From: Rosenbergiella gaditana
GTDB lineage: Bacteria > Pseudomonadota > Gammaproteobacteria > Enterobacterales > Enterobacteriaceae
Reading direction: 5' to 3'
DNA: 64,000 nucleotides
Assembly: GCF_018494065.1 (NCBI RefSeq)
Contig: NZ_JABBFR010000012.1
Span: forward strand, 1 to 64,000
Numbering within the stretch: the first letter of the stretch is position 1; each line of letters begins with the position of its first letter. Positions 7,224-17,448 of this stretch are shown here, in pieces. The notes under the pieces were generated by a model. It did no database searches. It was not told the DNA's origin and saw only the letters and a list, made by a program, of their open reading frames with translations. Position numbers and translations under genes: made by a program.

Positions 7224-7244
7224 TATGCTCAAATTAAGGTGCAA

Positions 7245-8441
7245 TTACAAATGAACTTCCTGACGTTGAGTTTCTCGCTGGATTGTAAGTGTGAGTTTTC
7301 CCTTCGGGGTCAGTTCCAGTATTTCCCTGACCTTATCAATCTGTGTCGGAGGGTAAGCCGTACCGTTGATTTTTAGCAAAATATCTCCATTGCGTAGTCC
7401 GGTATTTTTTAAATTATCATCAGAATTATAAAAAATCTCTATATGCTGCCCTGTATAACGGATGGAGAGACTACGCTGCGAAGTTAGTCCATATCGTTCA
7501 ATCGAAGACACATCATAGCAAAACATCATTCTGGACGGGATAAATGCATAACGTGTAAAACGCGACAAAAAATCCATTCCTACTGCATAAAGTTGGTTCG
7601 GGTTTTCTGATACCTTTAATTCACCCAGCGGCATATTACTGAACTTTAATCCCCTTAGAATATAAAGCGGAGTGTTATAATTACCAATAATATCTCCATT
7701 ACGGGAGACTGGATTATCTAACACTAGAGTCCCTTTTTGTTTTTTTGCAAATTCTATAAACTCTTTACCTACATAGCTACCGCTGGCACCCGTATCTACG
7801 CGAAAACCTACATCGTCATTGCCATACGTAAGCCAGAGTAGTGGTGAGCGATTATAGCTGTCATCATAGCCCGTACACCGTTTCCAGTCGCGGGCAGAAG
7901 GAGCATCTTTGGTCAGTAACAGGCGTTTTTTGTTATTATCTACCTGCCAGTTTAATTTTCGAATTGTATCAATACCAATGACCCCGCTAATCTCGGTTCC
8001 CAGAGCCTGACTGAACAGAGTGGTGTCAGCGGCAATCCAGACATCGTTATCCCTAATTTCCTCACTGCCAATGAAAAATGGTACAGGCTTAACCAGCGTA
8101 TAATGCTGTTGTTCAAGTACACCATTAACGGCAGTAATACCTGACAGTGCTTCGCGATAGTCTGGCGGTATTTCATCGGGCCGCATTGGTCGGGTCAACT
8201 TCTCAGCCAATTTTTTATCAATCACTGTAAGGCTAGCACCAGTGTCTACAATGAATTTATAATTTTTGCTTTTTATAGTGACAGGTATGATGAGGCTGGT
8301 TTCGAAATGCGTATCCAGTACGGGGACAGACTGTATTTCCCCTTCCTTATGACTGATTTGATGACTGACGCAGCCTCCAACACCAGAAATAAAAAATAAT
8401 AACGCAATGACTGATAAGCGTTTTCTGCATGTCTGTTCCAT
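7245..8441 (-). CDS. Lipoprotein with two retropepsin-like aspartic protease motifs and a C-terminal PDZ-like domain
   Basis: The protein has 398 residues. A lipoprotein signal ends in GVGGC (Cys24), so it should be membrane-anchored in the periplasm. Two copies of the aspartic protease core follow: FIVDTGASLTVID (Asp66) and FRVDTGASGSYVG (Asp216), each followed after about 85 residues by its own closing motif (GVIGIDTIRKLNW and YAVGMDFLSRF). This resembles a bilobed, pepsin-like pair made from two retropepsin domains. The last 80 residues (TGLRNGDILLKINGTAYPP) look like a PDZ domain. Substrate is unknown. The gene lies between transposon remnants and is AT-rich, consistent with acquisition. 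Both catalytic Asp residues are intact, so activity is plausible. Confidence 0.75.
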   Translation of the reverse strand: MEQTCRKRLSVIALLFFISGVGGCVSHQISHKEGEIQSVPVLDTHFETSLIIPVTIKSKNYKFIVDTGASLTVIDKKLAEKLTRPMRPDEIPPDYREALSGITAVNGVLEQQHYTLVKPVPFFIGSEEIRDNDVWIAADTTLFSQALGTEISGVIGIDTIRKLNWQVDNNKKRLLLTKDAPSARDWKRCTGYDDSYNRSPLLWLTYGNDDVGFRVDTGASGSYVGKEFIEFAKKQKGTLVLDNPVSRNGDIIGNYNTPLYILRGLKFSNMPLGELKVSENPNQLYAVGMDFLSRFTRYAFIPSRMMFCYDVSSIERYGLTSQRSLSIRYTGQHIEIFYNSDDNLKNTGLRNGDILLKINGTAYPPTQIDKVREILELTPKGKLTLTIQRETQRQEVHL

Positions 8442-9092
8442 GATCTACTTCCATTGTATGCTGAAGGGGCCAATAATGAAAAACTCAGGCCTCACGGAGC
8501 GCGGAATACCGTGATAACGAGACGAGTGAGGTTAGCAGCTTTCTGTTCCCCAAGGTATTGTCTTTAATAACAAAAAAATTCAGTGTCTTCAATATGTGAG
8601 TTTAGTCAGGGCATCCCCCAAAATCCTGCACGTGGCAATCTCGCTGAATTCAGAATTATATTTAAATTAACGTTATGGTAACACTGATAATGGCGCGGCA
8701 AAATGAAACGGAACTGGAATATTGATGAACTGGCAGAACACTGGACAATCCGTTAACGTTATGGGGAATTTTCCACAAGAGTCAGCAATACCGTCGAGGT
8801 TGGTATTACCTTTAAGTAGCCACTTGAAATAGCGAACTTCTCTGATCATCTCTAAGTCCCATGAACGATGTCATCGTTGATACAAAGTTCAGGATGTTGA
8901 TAACAGGCACGATGATCGCCTTTAGTAATCAATAATTCACCAGACAGAACCAAGGGCGGTTCTACTCATTTTATGGTAAGCCTCTAAGCAACCAGATTTA
9001 GCTTATCAGTCTCAGTGTAAAAAAATAATCTGAGTTACATGTTAAGCGCGAATGAGCGGTATCTAGGAAACTGACTGAATTTTTTGTGAATG
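8442..9092. other. Gene-free remnant DNA between the protease gene and eptC
   Basis: No intact gene is found. A short frame at 8703-8756 begins MKRNWNIDELAEHWTI and stops at once. The wording resembles the N-terminus of some Tn3-family transposases, so it may be the lost transposase that went with the resolvase remnant. Direct repeats TTAACGTTATGG at 8667-8678 and 8753-8764 flank this piece. The rest shows nothing I can name. Confidence 0.4.
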
Positions 9093-9122
9093 ACTATCCC
9101 CCCGAAGGGGGATAGTTTTTTT
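9093..9122 (+). terminator. Strong hairpin with T-run next to the eptC stop codon
   Basis: ACTATCCCCC-CGAA-GGGGGATAGT is followed by six T on the plus strand. The T-run touches the eptC stop codon (9121-9123). It would stop plus-strand transcription coming out of the remnant region before it enters eptC antisense. On the minus strand the stem can also form, but without a following T-run. Confidence 0.7.
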
Positions 9123-10851
9123 ACTGGTTACCGACTTGGTCACCGAAAGGTAAAGCGTCGTAATCTTGCAATCCATTCTTTTTATAAGGGTTACCGATCC
9201 AACGTGTCACTCTCACAAAGTCAGGACTGGTAATAGACCGCGTTGCATCATAGCCTTGATAGCTAAGTCCAGCGAGATCAGACCAGGTATGAATTAATTG
9301 TGAACTGCTGTATTGACGATTAATATCCGCCGAAAAATCACGCGGGTGAGCAGCTTGCCAAGAGGTGGACGTCCACAATAAGAAAGGAATTGTGTACATA
9401 TGCCTGGTCGGTGTCTGTTCATTACGTCCCTGTGTCTGATGCGGCGGCGTATCATACACTTCCTCACCATGGTCAGAAAAGTACAGCAAGAAACCATTCG
9501 GATCAGTCGCCCGATAATCCTTGATAATCTGTGTCACCACTTTGTCGTTAAAGTGTTGAGCACTGTCATAATCATTATAGGTAGCCACTTGTTCCGGCGT
9601 TAGCCCTGCAGGCAGGTGCTGCGTATTGCCGTCAAACACACCTTCGTTTTCTGGATAGCGGAATTTGTATTTTATATGGGTGCCAAGTAGGTGGATAATA
9701 ATAAACTTCTTCGGCGCCGGATCATTGAGCACTTTTTGGAATGGCCCCAGCACATTGGTGTCGTATTCACGCGCACTTTGCGTCCGTTGCTGATTCATGT
9801 AGTACTGCTGGTCGGTTTGTTTGGAAAACACAGTCAGCATCGTATTACGTTCTGTCATCGTTTGCTGATTGGTTATCCAGAACGTTTTATACCCTGCTTG
9901 TTTCATCATATTCATCAACGAAGGTTGAGTGAGATAACGATCAGGATATTGCTCATCCGCGAAGGTTAACGCTTGTTGTAGTATTTCAATCGTATACGGA
10001 CGAGAAGTCACAACATTATTAAACACAGTTAACCGCGGATCGGTTTTATGCATATCGTCCAAACCTGGCGTCGTTTCACGCGGATAGCCATAAAGACTCA
10101 TTCTGCCACGTTGCGTCGACTCACCAATGACTAACACTAAGGTACGAGGTGCATTGCCTGAACTGTCTTTTAAATCAGCTAAAGGGGGGAGCTGGTTATT
10201 TTTGCTAAGCAGCTTATCCATCTCTGTTAACTGTTGACGATATTGATAATACCCCGTCACAAACTGCCAAGGGGCAGCAGGTTCCATTCTTGATGCAAGA
10301 CTATTTAATGTGTTGTCGAACGGTCGATGGTTGATCCCCGTATTGATTACGATGGGGTTCAAAATCAAACCATAAAGTAATCCAAAACTAACCACCCATC
10401 GCCAAACGTTAGGCAAATAAACCGGGCGTAAACGAGTCCATAAAAACAGGGCGATAAGCGTGTAAACCACCACTACTGCAATCATTTTCAGACTGAAATA
10501 TTGGCTTAAATACTCACTTGCCTCATTAGCATTGGTTTCGAACATCACAAAAAGAACACTTTGTGAAAACTCTTGCCCATAAATCACATAATAGCCTAAC
10601 GCGGCAACCGAGGCGGCCCACAGCACAATACCGATAAGCGCTGCCAGCACTTTCGTTAAGCGTGGAAAGAGCAGAATGGGAATCAACCATAACGAACTGA
10701 ATAATAAAGAATCCCGTAATCCATTTGTTCCGCTATAGCCACTTGCGACAATCACAATCTGTAAAAAAGTTGAGAAAAACCAAAAGTAAATGAGCGCTAT
10801 CCCCAATGCTTTCCAACTGAATTTGGGGGACGCAGACTGATTTATATCCAT
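9121..10851 (-). CDS. eptC: Phosphoethanolamine transferase EptC
   Basis: EptC (CptA/YijP) adds phosphoethanolamine to the heptose I phosphate of the LPS core, on the periplasmic face of the inner membrane. Five N-terminal membrane segments are followed by an alkaline-phosphatase-fold domain with the nucleophilic Thr in VIGESTQRGRMSLYG and metal-site motifs FSDHGEEVYD and GTHIKYKFRYP. The protein matches E. coli EptC nearly along its full length and ends in GDQVGNQ as that protein does. An in-frame ATG at 10875 exists, but 10851 fits the family length and has AGGA upstream. In E. coli the gene lies elsewhere, so its place beside cysS is a rearrangement. Confidence 0.94.
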   Translation of the reverse strand: MDINQSASPKFSWKALGIALIYFWFFSTFLQIVIVASGYSGTNGLRDSLLFSSLWLIPILLFPRLTKVLAALIGIVLWAASVAALGYYVIYGQEFSQSVLFVMFETNANEASEYLSQYFSLKMIAVVVVYTLIALFLWTRLRPVYLPNVWRWVVSFGLLYGLILNPIVINTGINHRPFDNTLNSLASRMEPAAPWQFVTGYYQYRQQLTEMDKLLSKNNQLPPLADLKDSSGNAPRTLVLVIGESTQRGRMSLYGYPRETTPGLDDMHKTDPRLTVFNNVVTSRPYTIEILQQALTFADEQYPDRYLTQPSLMNMMKQAGYKTFWITNQQTMTERNTMLTVFSKQTDQQYYMNQQRTQSAREYDTNVLGPFQKVLNDPAPKKFIIIHLLGTHIKYKFRYPENEGVFDGNTQHLPAGLTPEQVATYNDYDSAQHFNDKVVTQIIKDYRATDPNGFLLYFSDHGEEVYDTPPHQTQGRNEQTPTRHMYTIPFLLWTSTSWQAAHPRDFSADINRQYSSSQLIHTWSDLAGLSYQGYDATRSITSPDFVRVTRWIGNPYKKNGLQDYDALPFGDQVGNQ

Positions 10852-11113
10852 AAAGAGTCCTGTAAAAAGCAGCATAAGCCCTGTATGGCACGCTGACAGA
10901 CAAAATAACGAAATAAGAATGAAAACACGCTAAGGGTATAAGATTATTCCGAGCATTAATATATTCGAAACGGTCTAGGGCATAAATTAACATCATCTAT
11001 AATAATTTGTAGTGATGAGTATGAATAATTAAAACGAAAAGTGATGATGCGCACTATGGGTTGAGGAATTAACTCAAAACGTCGCGTTGAAGAAGGTGTA
11101 AACGGTGATTAAT

Positions 11114-11147
11114 TAGCCATTCAAGAAGATTTCCCCTTGAATGGCTA
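11114..11147 (-). terminator. Hairpin downstream of cysS
   Basis: TAGCCATTCAAG and CTTGAATGGCTA form a 12-bp stem just after the cysS stop. Only an AT-rich tail follows, with no clean T-run. Confidence 0.5.
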
Positions 11148-11153
11148 TGTCGA

Positions 11154-12533
11154 TTATTGACGACGCCAGGTGGTACCTTGCGCGCCATCTTCAAGAACAA
11201 TACCTAATGCATTCAATCTATCGCGCGCAATATCGGCTTGTGCCCAATCTTTCGTTTGACGTGCGTGATTGCGCATCGCAATCAGTGCCTCAATCTCCGC
11301 GACATCTTCATCTTGGATCCCTTGCTGTAAAAAGGTTTCCGGCGATTGTTGTAAAATACCGAGTACGGCCGCCAATTCTCTTAATTTTGCCGCAGCCGCA
11401 TTTGCCCGCTGCATATCCTCATTTTTCAAGCGATTCACTTCACGCGCTAAATCGAATAGCACCGAATAGGCTTCAGGTGTATTGATGTCATCATCCATCG
11501 CTTCACGAAAACGCTGTTCATAGCCCGCATCAGCCATAGGGGTTGCTTGAGGATCCGTTCCGCGTAAGGCGGTATACAGGCGCTCCAAACTCGCCCGTGC
11601 TTGTTCCAAATTCTCTTGTCCATAATTCAACTGGCTACGGTAGTGTCCTGACATCAGAAAGTAACGCACAGTCTCCGCATCAAAGTGACGTAGCACATCC
11701 CGAACCGTGAAAAAATTACCTAGGGATTTAGACATCTTTTCACGATCGACCATCACCATGCCAGAATGCATCCAGTAGTTAACGTAAGGACCATCGTGTG
11801 CGCAGGTGGATTGCGCAATCTCATTTTCATGGTGGGGGAACATTAAATCGGATCCGCCGCCGTGAATATCAAAATGCGTGCCGAGCTGCTGGCAATTCAT
11901 CGCAGAACATTCGATATGCCAACCTGGACGCCCTATCCCCCAAGGAGAATCCCAACCTGGTTCATTCGGTTTAGCCATTTTCCACAGCACGAAGTCCATT
12001 GGATTCTTTTTAACTTCGGCTACTTCGACCCGCGCACCGGCTTGCAATTGCTCAAGATCTTGACGAGACAGGATGCCATACTGTTTGTTGGTCATCACAT
12101 CAAACATCACATCGCCATTATCTGCGACATAAGCGTGACCGCGTGCCAGCAGTGTTTCGGTTAAGGTGATAATATCACCAATATGCTTAGTTGCTCGCGG
12201 TTCGCTATCTGGAGGGAGAATATTGAGTGCAGCGAAATCCTTGTGCATCTCCGCAACCATCCGGTCGGTCAGTTGCTCGATCGTTTCGTTATTTTGATTA
12301 GCACGCTTGATGATCTTATCATCAACGTCGGTGATATTGCGTACATAATTAAGCTGATAGCCGCTATAACGTAGATAACGTGAAATTACATCAAACGCCA
12401 CAAAAGTGCGACCATGCCCGATATGACACAGGTCATAAACCGTAATGCCACAGACATACATTCCAACTTTACCCGCATGAATTGGCGTGAAAGTTTCTTT
12501 TTGTCGACTTAGCGTGTTAAAAATTTTCAGCAT
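11154..12533 (-). CDS. cysS: Cysteinyl-tRNA synthetase
   Basis: CysS charges tRNA-Cys in the cytosol. This class I synthetase shows the HIGH motif (CHIGHGRT, residues 37-40) and the KMSKS motif ([11 protein letters not shown], near 266). Zinc ligands are Cys28 (YVCGITVYD), the Cys in HIECSAMN, and the His/Glu in FPHHENE. Length (459) is close to the 461 of E. coli. The start at 12533 aligns with the family (MLKIFNTL). It is transcribed divergently from ppiB, as in E. coli. Confidence 0.98.
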   Translation of the reverse strand: MLKIFNTLSRQKETFTPIHAGKVGMYVCGITVYDLCHIGHGRTFVAFDVISRYLRYSGYQLNYVRNITDVDDKIIKRANQNNETIEQLTDRMVAEMHKDFAALNILPPDSEPRATKHIGDIITLTETLLARGHAYVADNGDVMFDVMTNKQYGILSRQDLEQLQAGARVEVAEVKKNPMDFVLWKMAKPNEPGWDSPWGIGRPGWHIECSAMNCQQLGTHFDIHGGGSDLMFPHHENEIAQSTCAHDGPYVNYWMHSGMVMVDREKMSKSLGNFFTVRDVLRHFDAETVRYFLMSGHYRSQLNYGQENLEQARASLERLYTALRGTDPQATPMADAGYEQRFREAMDDDINTPEAYSVLFDLAREVNRLKNEDMQRANAAAAKLRELAAVLGILQQSPETFLQQGIQDEDVAEIEALIAMRNHARQTKDWAQADIARDRLNALGIVLEDGAQGTTWRRQ

Positions 12534-12637
12534 GTAACTCTTCCGTATTGATGTGTCGCGACTTTTTTGCGTATTGTGCCGTATTTTTATTCCTCAAGCG
12601 AATGAATGCAAGCCCTCTCACCTCGACTTGGACAATA

Positions 12638-12667
12638 CTGACGTAATGCATCAATTTATGTTATAAA
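12638..12667 (+). promoter_or_regulatory. Putative sigma-70 promoter of ppiB
   Basis: CTGACG (12638-12643) and TATAAA (12662-12667) are separated by 18 bp, about 75 bp ahead of the ppiB start. The -35 match is weak. Confidence 0.4.
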
Positions 12668-12740
12668 ATAGGGTCTCTGGCGGGACAAACCGCTGGAGAA
12701 AATTAGCAAGTAGTCATTTTAACCCTGACAGGAAATCATT

Positions 12741-13235
12741 ATGGTCACCTTCCAAACGAATTTTGGCGATATCGTCATCAAAACTTTTGATGAGCAAGCA
12801 CCAGAGACAGTAAAAAACTTTCTAAGCTACTGCGGCGAAGGGTTTTACGACAACACCATTTTCCACCGTGTAATCAATGGCTTTATGATCCAAGGCGGCG
12901 GATTTGAACCTGGTATGCAACAGAAAAATACCAAAGCAGAAATTCGTAATGAAGCTAACAATGGCCTAAAAAACACCCGTGGTACGTTAGCGATGGCGCG
13001 TACTTCCGCACCTCACTCCGCCACTGCACAGTTTTTTATCAACGTTGCAGACAACGATTTCCTCAACTTCCGTGACGAAAGCGTTCAAGGCTGGGGATAC
13101 TGCGTGTTCGCTGAAGTTATCGAAGGTATGGACGTGGTTGAGAAAATCAAAGCCGTTTCAACGGGTCGCAGCGGTATGCATCAAGACGTACCTAAAGAAG
13201 ATGTTGTGATTCAAAAAGCGATCGTGACCGAGTAA
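12741..13235 (+). CDS. ppiB: Peptidyl-prolyl cis-trans isomerase B (cyclophilin)
   Basis: This is the cytosolic cyclophilin-type prolyl isomerase, 164 residues as in E. coli. Active-site motifs are [13 protein letters not shown] (Arg and Phe of the catalytic pocket), [12 protein letters not shown] and the Trp-containing [10 protein letters not shown]. No signal peptide is present, which separates it from periplasmic PpiA. AGGAAATCATT precedes the ATG. Its stop overlaps the start of lpxH (TAATG), so the two are translationally coupled. Confidence 0.97.
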   Translation: MVTFQTNFGDIVIKTFDEQAPETVKNFLSYCGEGFYDNTIFHRVINGFMIQGGGFEPGMQQKNTKAEIRNEANNGLKNTRGTLAMARTSAPHSATAQFFINVADNDFLNFRDESVQGWGYCVFAEVIEGMDVVEKIKAVSTGRSGMHQDVPKEDVVIQKAIVTE

Positions 13236-13951
13236 TGTCACGAATCCTGTTTATCGCAGATCTTCATCTGTGTCAGGAAGAACCGGCAATTACTGCCGGT
13301 TTTCTGCATTTTCTCTCCGAACAAGCCTTAGACTGCAGTGAACTCTATATTTTGGGGGATCTATTCGAAGCTTGGATCGGGGATGATGACCCCGCCCCAC
13401 TCCACCAGCAAATTGCCCAGGCTATTGCTGCGTTACCCATCCCCGTTTATTTTATCCATGGGAACCGTGACTTTTTAGTCGGTGAACAGTTTGCCCATCA
13501 AGCCGGTATGCAACGACTTCCCGAAGAGGTTGTGCTTGAGCGTTTTGGTCAACGTCTGGTCATCATGCACGGCGATACTCTCTGTACCGATGATGTGGGC
13601 TATCTAAAATTTCGTAAAAAAGTTCATACGCCATGGATCCAATGGCTCTTTTTACGTCTTCCTCTCGCATTACGACTTGGTATCGCTGCAAAAATGCGTC
13701 AAAGCAGCCAACACGCTAACCAACATAAAACAATGGCCGTGATGGATGTGAATCAACACGCGGTGATCGAGGTCCTTAACCGTCATCAGGCAACGTTACT
13801 GGTGCACGGTCATACTCATCAGCCCGCTATCCATTCAGTCACAGAGGTTTCCCCGTCAGCACAACGGGCGGTACTGGGTGCTTGGCACCATGAGGGATCG
13901 ATGATCGAGTGGACAGAAAAAGGGTTAACGCTTAGTCATTTTCCTTGGTAA
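13235..13951 (+). CDS. lpxH: UDP-2,3-diacylglucosamine diphosphatase LpxH
   Basis: LpxH hydrolyses UDP-2,3-diacylglucosamine to lipid X, the fourth step of lipid A synthesis, at the inner-membrane surface. The calcineurin-like dimetal motifs are all visible: ADLHLC near the start, [28 protein letters not shown] and VHGHTHQPA. The protein has 238 residues, against about 240 in E. coli. Its ATG overlaps the ppiB stop. The gene order ppiB-lpxH-purE is conserved in enterics. Confidence 0.97.
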   Translation: MSRILFIADLHLCQEEPAITAGFLHFLSEQALDCSELYILGDLFEAWIGDDDPAPLHQQIAQAIAALPIPVYFIHGNRDFLVGEQFAHQAGMQRLPEEVVLERFGQRLVIMHGDTLCTDDVGYLKFRKKVHTPWIQWLFLRLPLALRLGIAAKMRQSSQHANQHKTMAVMDVNQHAVIEVLNRHQATLLVHGHTHQPAIHSVTEVSPSAQRAVLGAWHHEGSMIEWTEKGLTLSHFPW

Positions 13952-13958
13952 TAATACC

Positions 13959-13974
13959 ACGCAACCGTTTTCCT
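13959..13974. promoter_or_regulatory. PurR operator upstream of purEK
   Basis: The 16-mer ACGCAACCGTTTTCCT fits the PurR consensus ANGCAANCGNTTNCNT. It lies just upstream of the purE promoter, as in E. coli, where PurR with hypoxanthine or guanine represses purEK. Confidence 0.75.
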
Positions 13975-13981
13975 CCCCGAA

Positions 13982-14010
13982 TTGACATGCTATTCTTGCG
14001 CCCTAATTAT
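13982..14010 (+). promoter_or_regulatory. Sigma-70 promoter of purEK
   Basis: A perfect -35 (TTGACA, 13982-13987) is followed after 16-17 bp by TAATTA/AATTAT, some 50 bp before purE. The PurR site lies directly upstream. Confidence 0.65.
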
Positions 14011-14059
14011 CGCGAGTCATACAAGCTTGTGTAGGTTTTAGGATCGAGGAGTTGAGTTC

Positions 14060-14569
14060 ATGTCGTTAAGTTCTGCCCCCGCCAAAGTAGCAATAGTAAT
14101 GGGTTCAAAAAGTGACTGGGCTACAATGCAGTCTGCCGCAGAGGTATTAACAGAGCTAGGAATTGCCCACCATGTGGAAGTGGTTTCCGCCCACCGTACC
14201 CCCGATAAACTCTTTAGTTTTGCAGAGAACGCTCAACAACAAGGTTTTGCTATTATCATTGCAGGCGCAGGCGGCGCAGCGCACCTTCCCGGTATGTTAG
14301 CGGCTAAAACCTTAGTGCCTGTCTTAGGTGTCCCAGTACAAAGCGCTGCCTTAAGTGGTATCGACAGCCTTTACTCCATTGTACAAATGCCTAAGGGAAT
14401 TCCGGTAGGAACCTTAGCGATTGGTAAAGCCGGTGCAGCGAATGCAGCCCTCCTAGCCGCACAAATTCTTGCCTTGCATGACTCGGTTCTCGCTTCACGT
14501 TTGACAGAGTGGCGACATCAGCAAACTGATGCGGTGCTTCAAAATCCTGATCCGCGGGAGGACGTATGA
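14060..14569 (+). CDS. purE: N5-carboxyaminoimidazole ribonucleotide mutase PurE
   Basis: PurE moves the carboxyl group of N5-CAIR to give CAIR in purine synthesis. The protein has 169 residues, as in E. coli, with the N-terminal substrate loop [12 protein letters not shown], the catalytic His in [11 protein letters not shown], and the loop [25 protein letters not shown] gives a good ribosome site. Its stop overlaps the purK start (ATGA), so PurE and PurK are made together. Confidence 0.98.
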   Translation: MSLSSAPAKVAIVMGSKSDWATMQSAAEVLTELGIAHHVEVVSAHRTPDKLFSFAENAQQQGFAIIIAGAGGAAHLPGMLAAKTLVPVLGVPVQSAALSGIDSLYSIVQMPKGIPVGTLAIGKAGAANAALLAAQILALHDSVLASRLTEWRHQQTDAVLQNPDPREDV

Positions 14570-15627
14570 AGTCGGTATGCGTGCTCGGAAATGGTCAGTT
14601 GGGCCGAATGCTGCGCCAAGCGGGCGAACCCTTAGGAATTTCCGTCTATCCCGTTGGGATTGATGCCAATCCTGATGAACTTCCGATTAAGCAAAGTATT
14701 ATTACCGCTGAAATCGAGCGTTGGCCACAAACGCCTCTTACCCGTGAGCTAGCCTCCCACGATGCTTTTATCAATCGTGATATTTTTCCTCGCTTAGCTG
14801 ACCGTCTGCCTCAGAAACAATTACTTGATCAACTTGGCTTAGCCACTGCCCCTTGGCAACTCCTGCGCTCTGCCGAGCAATGGCCAGTAATTTTTTCACA
14901 TTTTGGTGAACTCGCCATTATTAAGCGCCGTACTGGCGGCTATGATGGCCGAGGCCAATGGCGACTAACAGCACAGACCACTGCCGAACTGCCGAGCGAT
15001 TGCTATGGCGAATGCATTGTTGAACAAGCGATAGACTTTAAGGGTGAACTTTCACTGGTCGGTGCAAGAAACGCCGCGGGAGAGATCGTTTTTTATCCAG
15101 TCACACACAACCTACACCAACAGGGTATTCTCTTTGCGAGTGTCGCCCATCCACAGGCAAACTCTGCGCATCAGCAACAAGCCGAAGCGATGCTGACCGC
15201 AATTCTGACTGAATTGAATTATGTTGGCGTGATGGCCATGGAATGCTTTGTCACAGACGACGGGTTATTAATTAATGAATTAGCCCCACGCGTCCACAAT
15301 AGCGGACATTGGACACAGAATGGCGCATCGATCAGCCAATTTGCTCTGCATCTGCGTGCTATCTGTGGTTTACCTCTGCCACGCCCCGTGGTGGAATCCC
15401 CCGCGGTGATGATTAACCTGATTGGCTGCGAGCTCGATTACCGCTGGCTAGCCGACCCGCTTATACACTTGCACTGGTACGACAAAGACGTTCGTGCGGG
15501 TCGTAAAGTAGGCCACTTAACGCTTTGCAGTGCAAACAGGGGTGCCTTGCATCAGAGCTTAACGCACCTCAGTACGTTACTACCTGCCGAATATGCCCCT
15601 GCAATTTCGTGGGCGAAAGACCAATAG
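14566..15627 (+). CDS. purK: N5-carboxyaminoimidazole ribonucleotide synthase PurK
   Basis: PurK is the ATP-grasp enzyme that makes N5-CAIR from AIR, bicarbonate and ATP. Visible are the N-terminal nucleotide loop [13 protein letters not shown], the ATP-grasp segments [15 protein letters not shown] and [13 protein letters not shown], and the metal site [14 protein letters not shown]. Length is 353, close to E. coli (355). Translation is coupled to purE by a 4-nt overlap. Downstream, E. coli carries other genes before ybbO (tesA, ybbAP), which are absent here. Confidence 0.97.
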   Translation: MKSVCVLGNGQLGRMLRQAGEPLGISVYPVGIDANPDELPIKQSIITAEIERWPQTPLTRELASHDAFINRDIFPRLADRLPQKQLLDQLGLATAPWQLLRSAEQWPVIFSHFGELAIIKRRTGGYDGRGQWRLTAQTTAELPSDCYGECIVEQAIDFKGELSLVGARNAAGEIVFYPVTHNLHQQGILFASVAHPQANSAHQQQAEAMLTAILTELNYVGVMAMECFVTDDGLLINELAPRVHNSGHWTQNGASISQFALHLRAICGLPLPRPVVESPAVMINLIGCELDYRWLADPLIHLHWYDKDVRAGRKVGHLTLCSANRGALHQSLTHLSTLLPAEYAPAISWAKDQ

Positions 15628-15725
15628 TCAATCCTTGCTGGGGCTAATCCCCCAGCATTACTGGTACTTATCCCTCTCTCTATGCTAGCGTAGAATACCT
15701 CTTATCATCGTGAGCCATAGAACCT

Positions 15726-16511
15726 GTGCAAAAAAACATCCTTATTACTGGCTGCTCAAGTGGCATCGGCCTGATTAGCGCCCTCGACCTTAATCAGCGT
15801 GGGTATCGTATTATCGCTGGGTGTCGAAAACCCGACGATCTGGTACGACTCAATGCGTTGGGATTAACAGCAATACAGATTGATATGGATGATCCAGCCT
15901 CTATTGAGCAGGCCATTGAAAACGTTCACACACTGACCGAGGGAAAATTGTTTGCCCTCTTTAATAACGCAGGTTATGGCCAATATGGTCCTTTAACGAC
16001 CATTAGCCGACAGCAAATGGAGCGGCAATTTTCGACCAATTTCTTCGGCGTTCATCAGCTCACCCTCGGCCTACTCCCGCTACTGCGTGCGAATGGTACC
16101 GCACGGATCGTGAATACAAGCTCAGTGATGGGCTTTATTGCAACACCGGGACGCGGTGCCTATGCCGCCAGTAAATATGCATTGGAGGCGTGGACCGATA
16201 CCCTACGGATGGAGCTGGCTAATGAACCGATTTATGTGAGTTTGCTAGAACCCGGGCCGATAACGACGGCTTTTTCAAGTAATGTCCATCAAGGCGATGA
16301 CGCCAATCCGGTTGAAAATCCAGGGATAGCGGCAAGATTCGCCCTCCCCCCTGAAGCGTTGCTTCCCAAAATTCGTCACGCGCTAGAGAGCCGTTCACCG
16401 CAACATCGCTATCCGGTCACCTTGGTGACTCACGCTATGGCCATCGCAAAACGCCTTTTACCCAGTTGCCTGATGGATATGATTCTTAATAATCGCACGA
16501 AGAAATCGTGA
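15726..16511 (+). CDS. ybbO: Short-chain dehydrogenase/reductase YbbO
   Basis: A classical SDR of 261 residues with a Rossmann fold. The cofactor loop is TGCSSGIG (residues 8-15), the structural motif is NNAGYG, and the catalytic Ser-Tyr-Lys is seen as TSSVMG and YAASKYALEAW. The GCRK pattern after the second strand suggests NADP(H). E. coli YbbO acts on aldehydes and ketones, and the same is likely here. Translation starts at GTG (15726). It lies just upstream of cnoX in the same direction, as in E. coli. Confidence 0.88.
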   Translation: MQKNILITGCSSGIGLISALDLNQRGYRIIAGCRKPDDLVRLNALGLTAIQIDMDDPASIEQAIENVHTLTEGKLFALFNNAGYGQYGPLTTISRQQMERQFSTNFFGVHQLTLGLLPLLRANGTARIVNTSSVMGFIATPGRGAYAASKYALEAWTDTLRMELANEPIYVSLLEPGPITTAFSSNVHQGDDANPVENPGIAARFALPPEALLPKIRHALESRSPQHRYPVTLVTHAMAIAKRLLPSCLMDMILNNRTKKS

Positions 16512-16586
16512 GTTTACCTTGAAGCTGGACGCAAACATCCCCATGTTTAGCATCAAGCGAAGAGTTAATAGATGAGGAATATTATG

Positions 16587-17444
16587 ATGTCACCCCAGGC
16601 TTCGATTATCGAGATCGACGAGAGCAATCTTCAACAAGTATTAGAACAATCGACCCACGTGCCGGTAGTCTTTTACTTTTGGTCTGAACGCAGTCAGCAT
16701 TGCCTAGAGCTTACCCCTGTATTAGAAAAACTGGCCAATGAGTACGCGGGACAATTTATATTAGCGCGCCTCGACTGTGATCTGCAGCAACATATTGCTA
16801 GCCAGTTTGGACTGCGTGCCATTCCCACCGTCTATCTCTTCCAAAATGGCCAACCGGTGGATGGATTCCAAGGGCCACAACCTGAAGCCGCTATTCGCGA
16901 ACTTCTCGCCAAAGTCTTACCCCGCGAAGAAGAACTGAAAGTGCAACAAGCGCAAGCCCTGTTAGCCGAAGATAAACCTCTGGATGCACTGCCATTGCTT
17001 CGTGATGCGTGGCAACTGAGTGAAAAGAATAGCGAGATTGGCTTTATCTATGCCAAAACGCTACTCGACCTTAATCGCAGTGAAGAAGCCGAAGAAGTGT
17101 TAAAAAATGTCCCCTTGCAGGATCAAGATAGCCGCTATCAAGGACTTCTTGCGCAAATTGATCTCCTCAAGCAAGCCGCTGACTCGCCGGAAATTCAACA
17201 GCTCCAGGCCGAACTCGCCACCGATCCTGAGAATGCTACGGTGGCTAATCACCTCGCCATTCAGTTACAGCAAGTAGGACGTCATGAAGAAGCTTTAGAA
17301 TTATTGTTTACCCTGCTGCGCAAAGACCTTAGCTGTGGTGAAGGTCAAGTGAGAAATACCTTCCAAGAAATTCTTGCCGCATTAGGCACGGGCGATGCGT
17401 TGGCCACACGTTATCGTCGACAGCTTTATTCTCTGCTTTACTAA
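16587..17444 (+). CDS. cnoX: Chaperedoxin CnoX (YbbN)
   Basis: CnoX holds unfolding proteins under chlorine stress and protects them from over-oxidation, then passes them to DnaK/GroEL. An N-terminal thioredoxin fold (residues 1-110) has SQHC in place of the CxxC active site ([11 protein letters not shown]), the hallmark of this family. TPR-like repeats make up the C-terminal part ([20 protein letters not shown]). Three close ATGs exist. The one at 16587 has GAGGAA 7 nt upstream and gives 285 residues, matching E. coli (284). Confidence 0.95.
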   Translation: MSPQASIIEIDESNLQQVLEQSTHVPVVFYFWSERSQHCLELTPVLEKLANEYAGQFILARLDCDLQQHIASQFGLRAIPTVYLFQNGQPVDGFQGPQPEAAIRELLAKVLPREEELKVQQAQALLAEDKPLDALPLLRDAWQLSEKNSEIGFIYAKTLLDLNRSEEAEEVLKNVPLQDQDSRYQGLLAQIDLLKQAADSPEIQQLQAELATDPENATVANHLAIQLQQVGRHEEALELLFTLLRKDLSCGEGQVRNTFQEILAALGTGDALATRYRRQLYSLLY

Positions 17445-17448
17445 GCTG

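Noticed and set aside
7211..7242. GCACC...GGTGC hairpin as the terminator of the protease gene
   Set aside because: The stem is only 5 bp with a loop of over 20 nt and no T-run; too weak to call.
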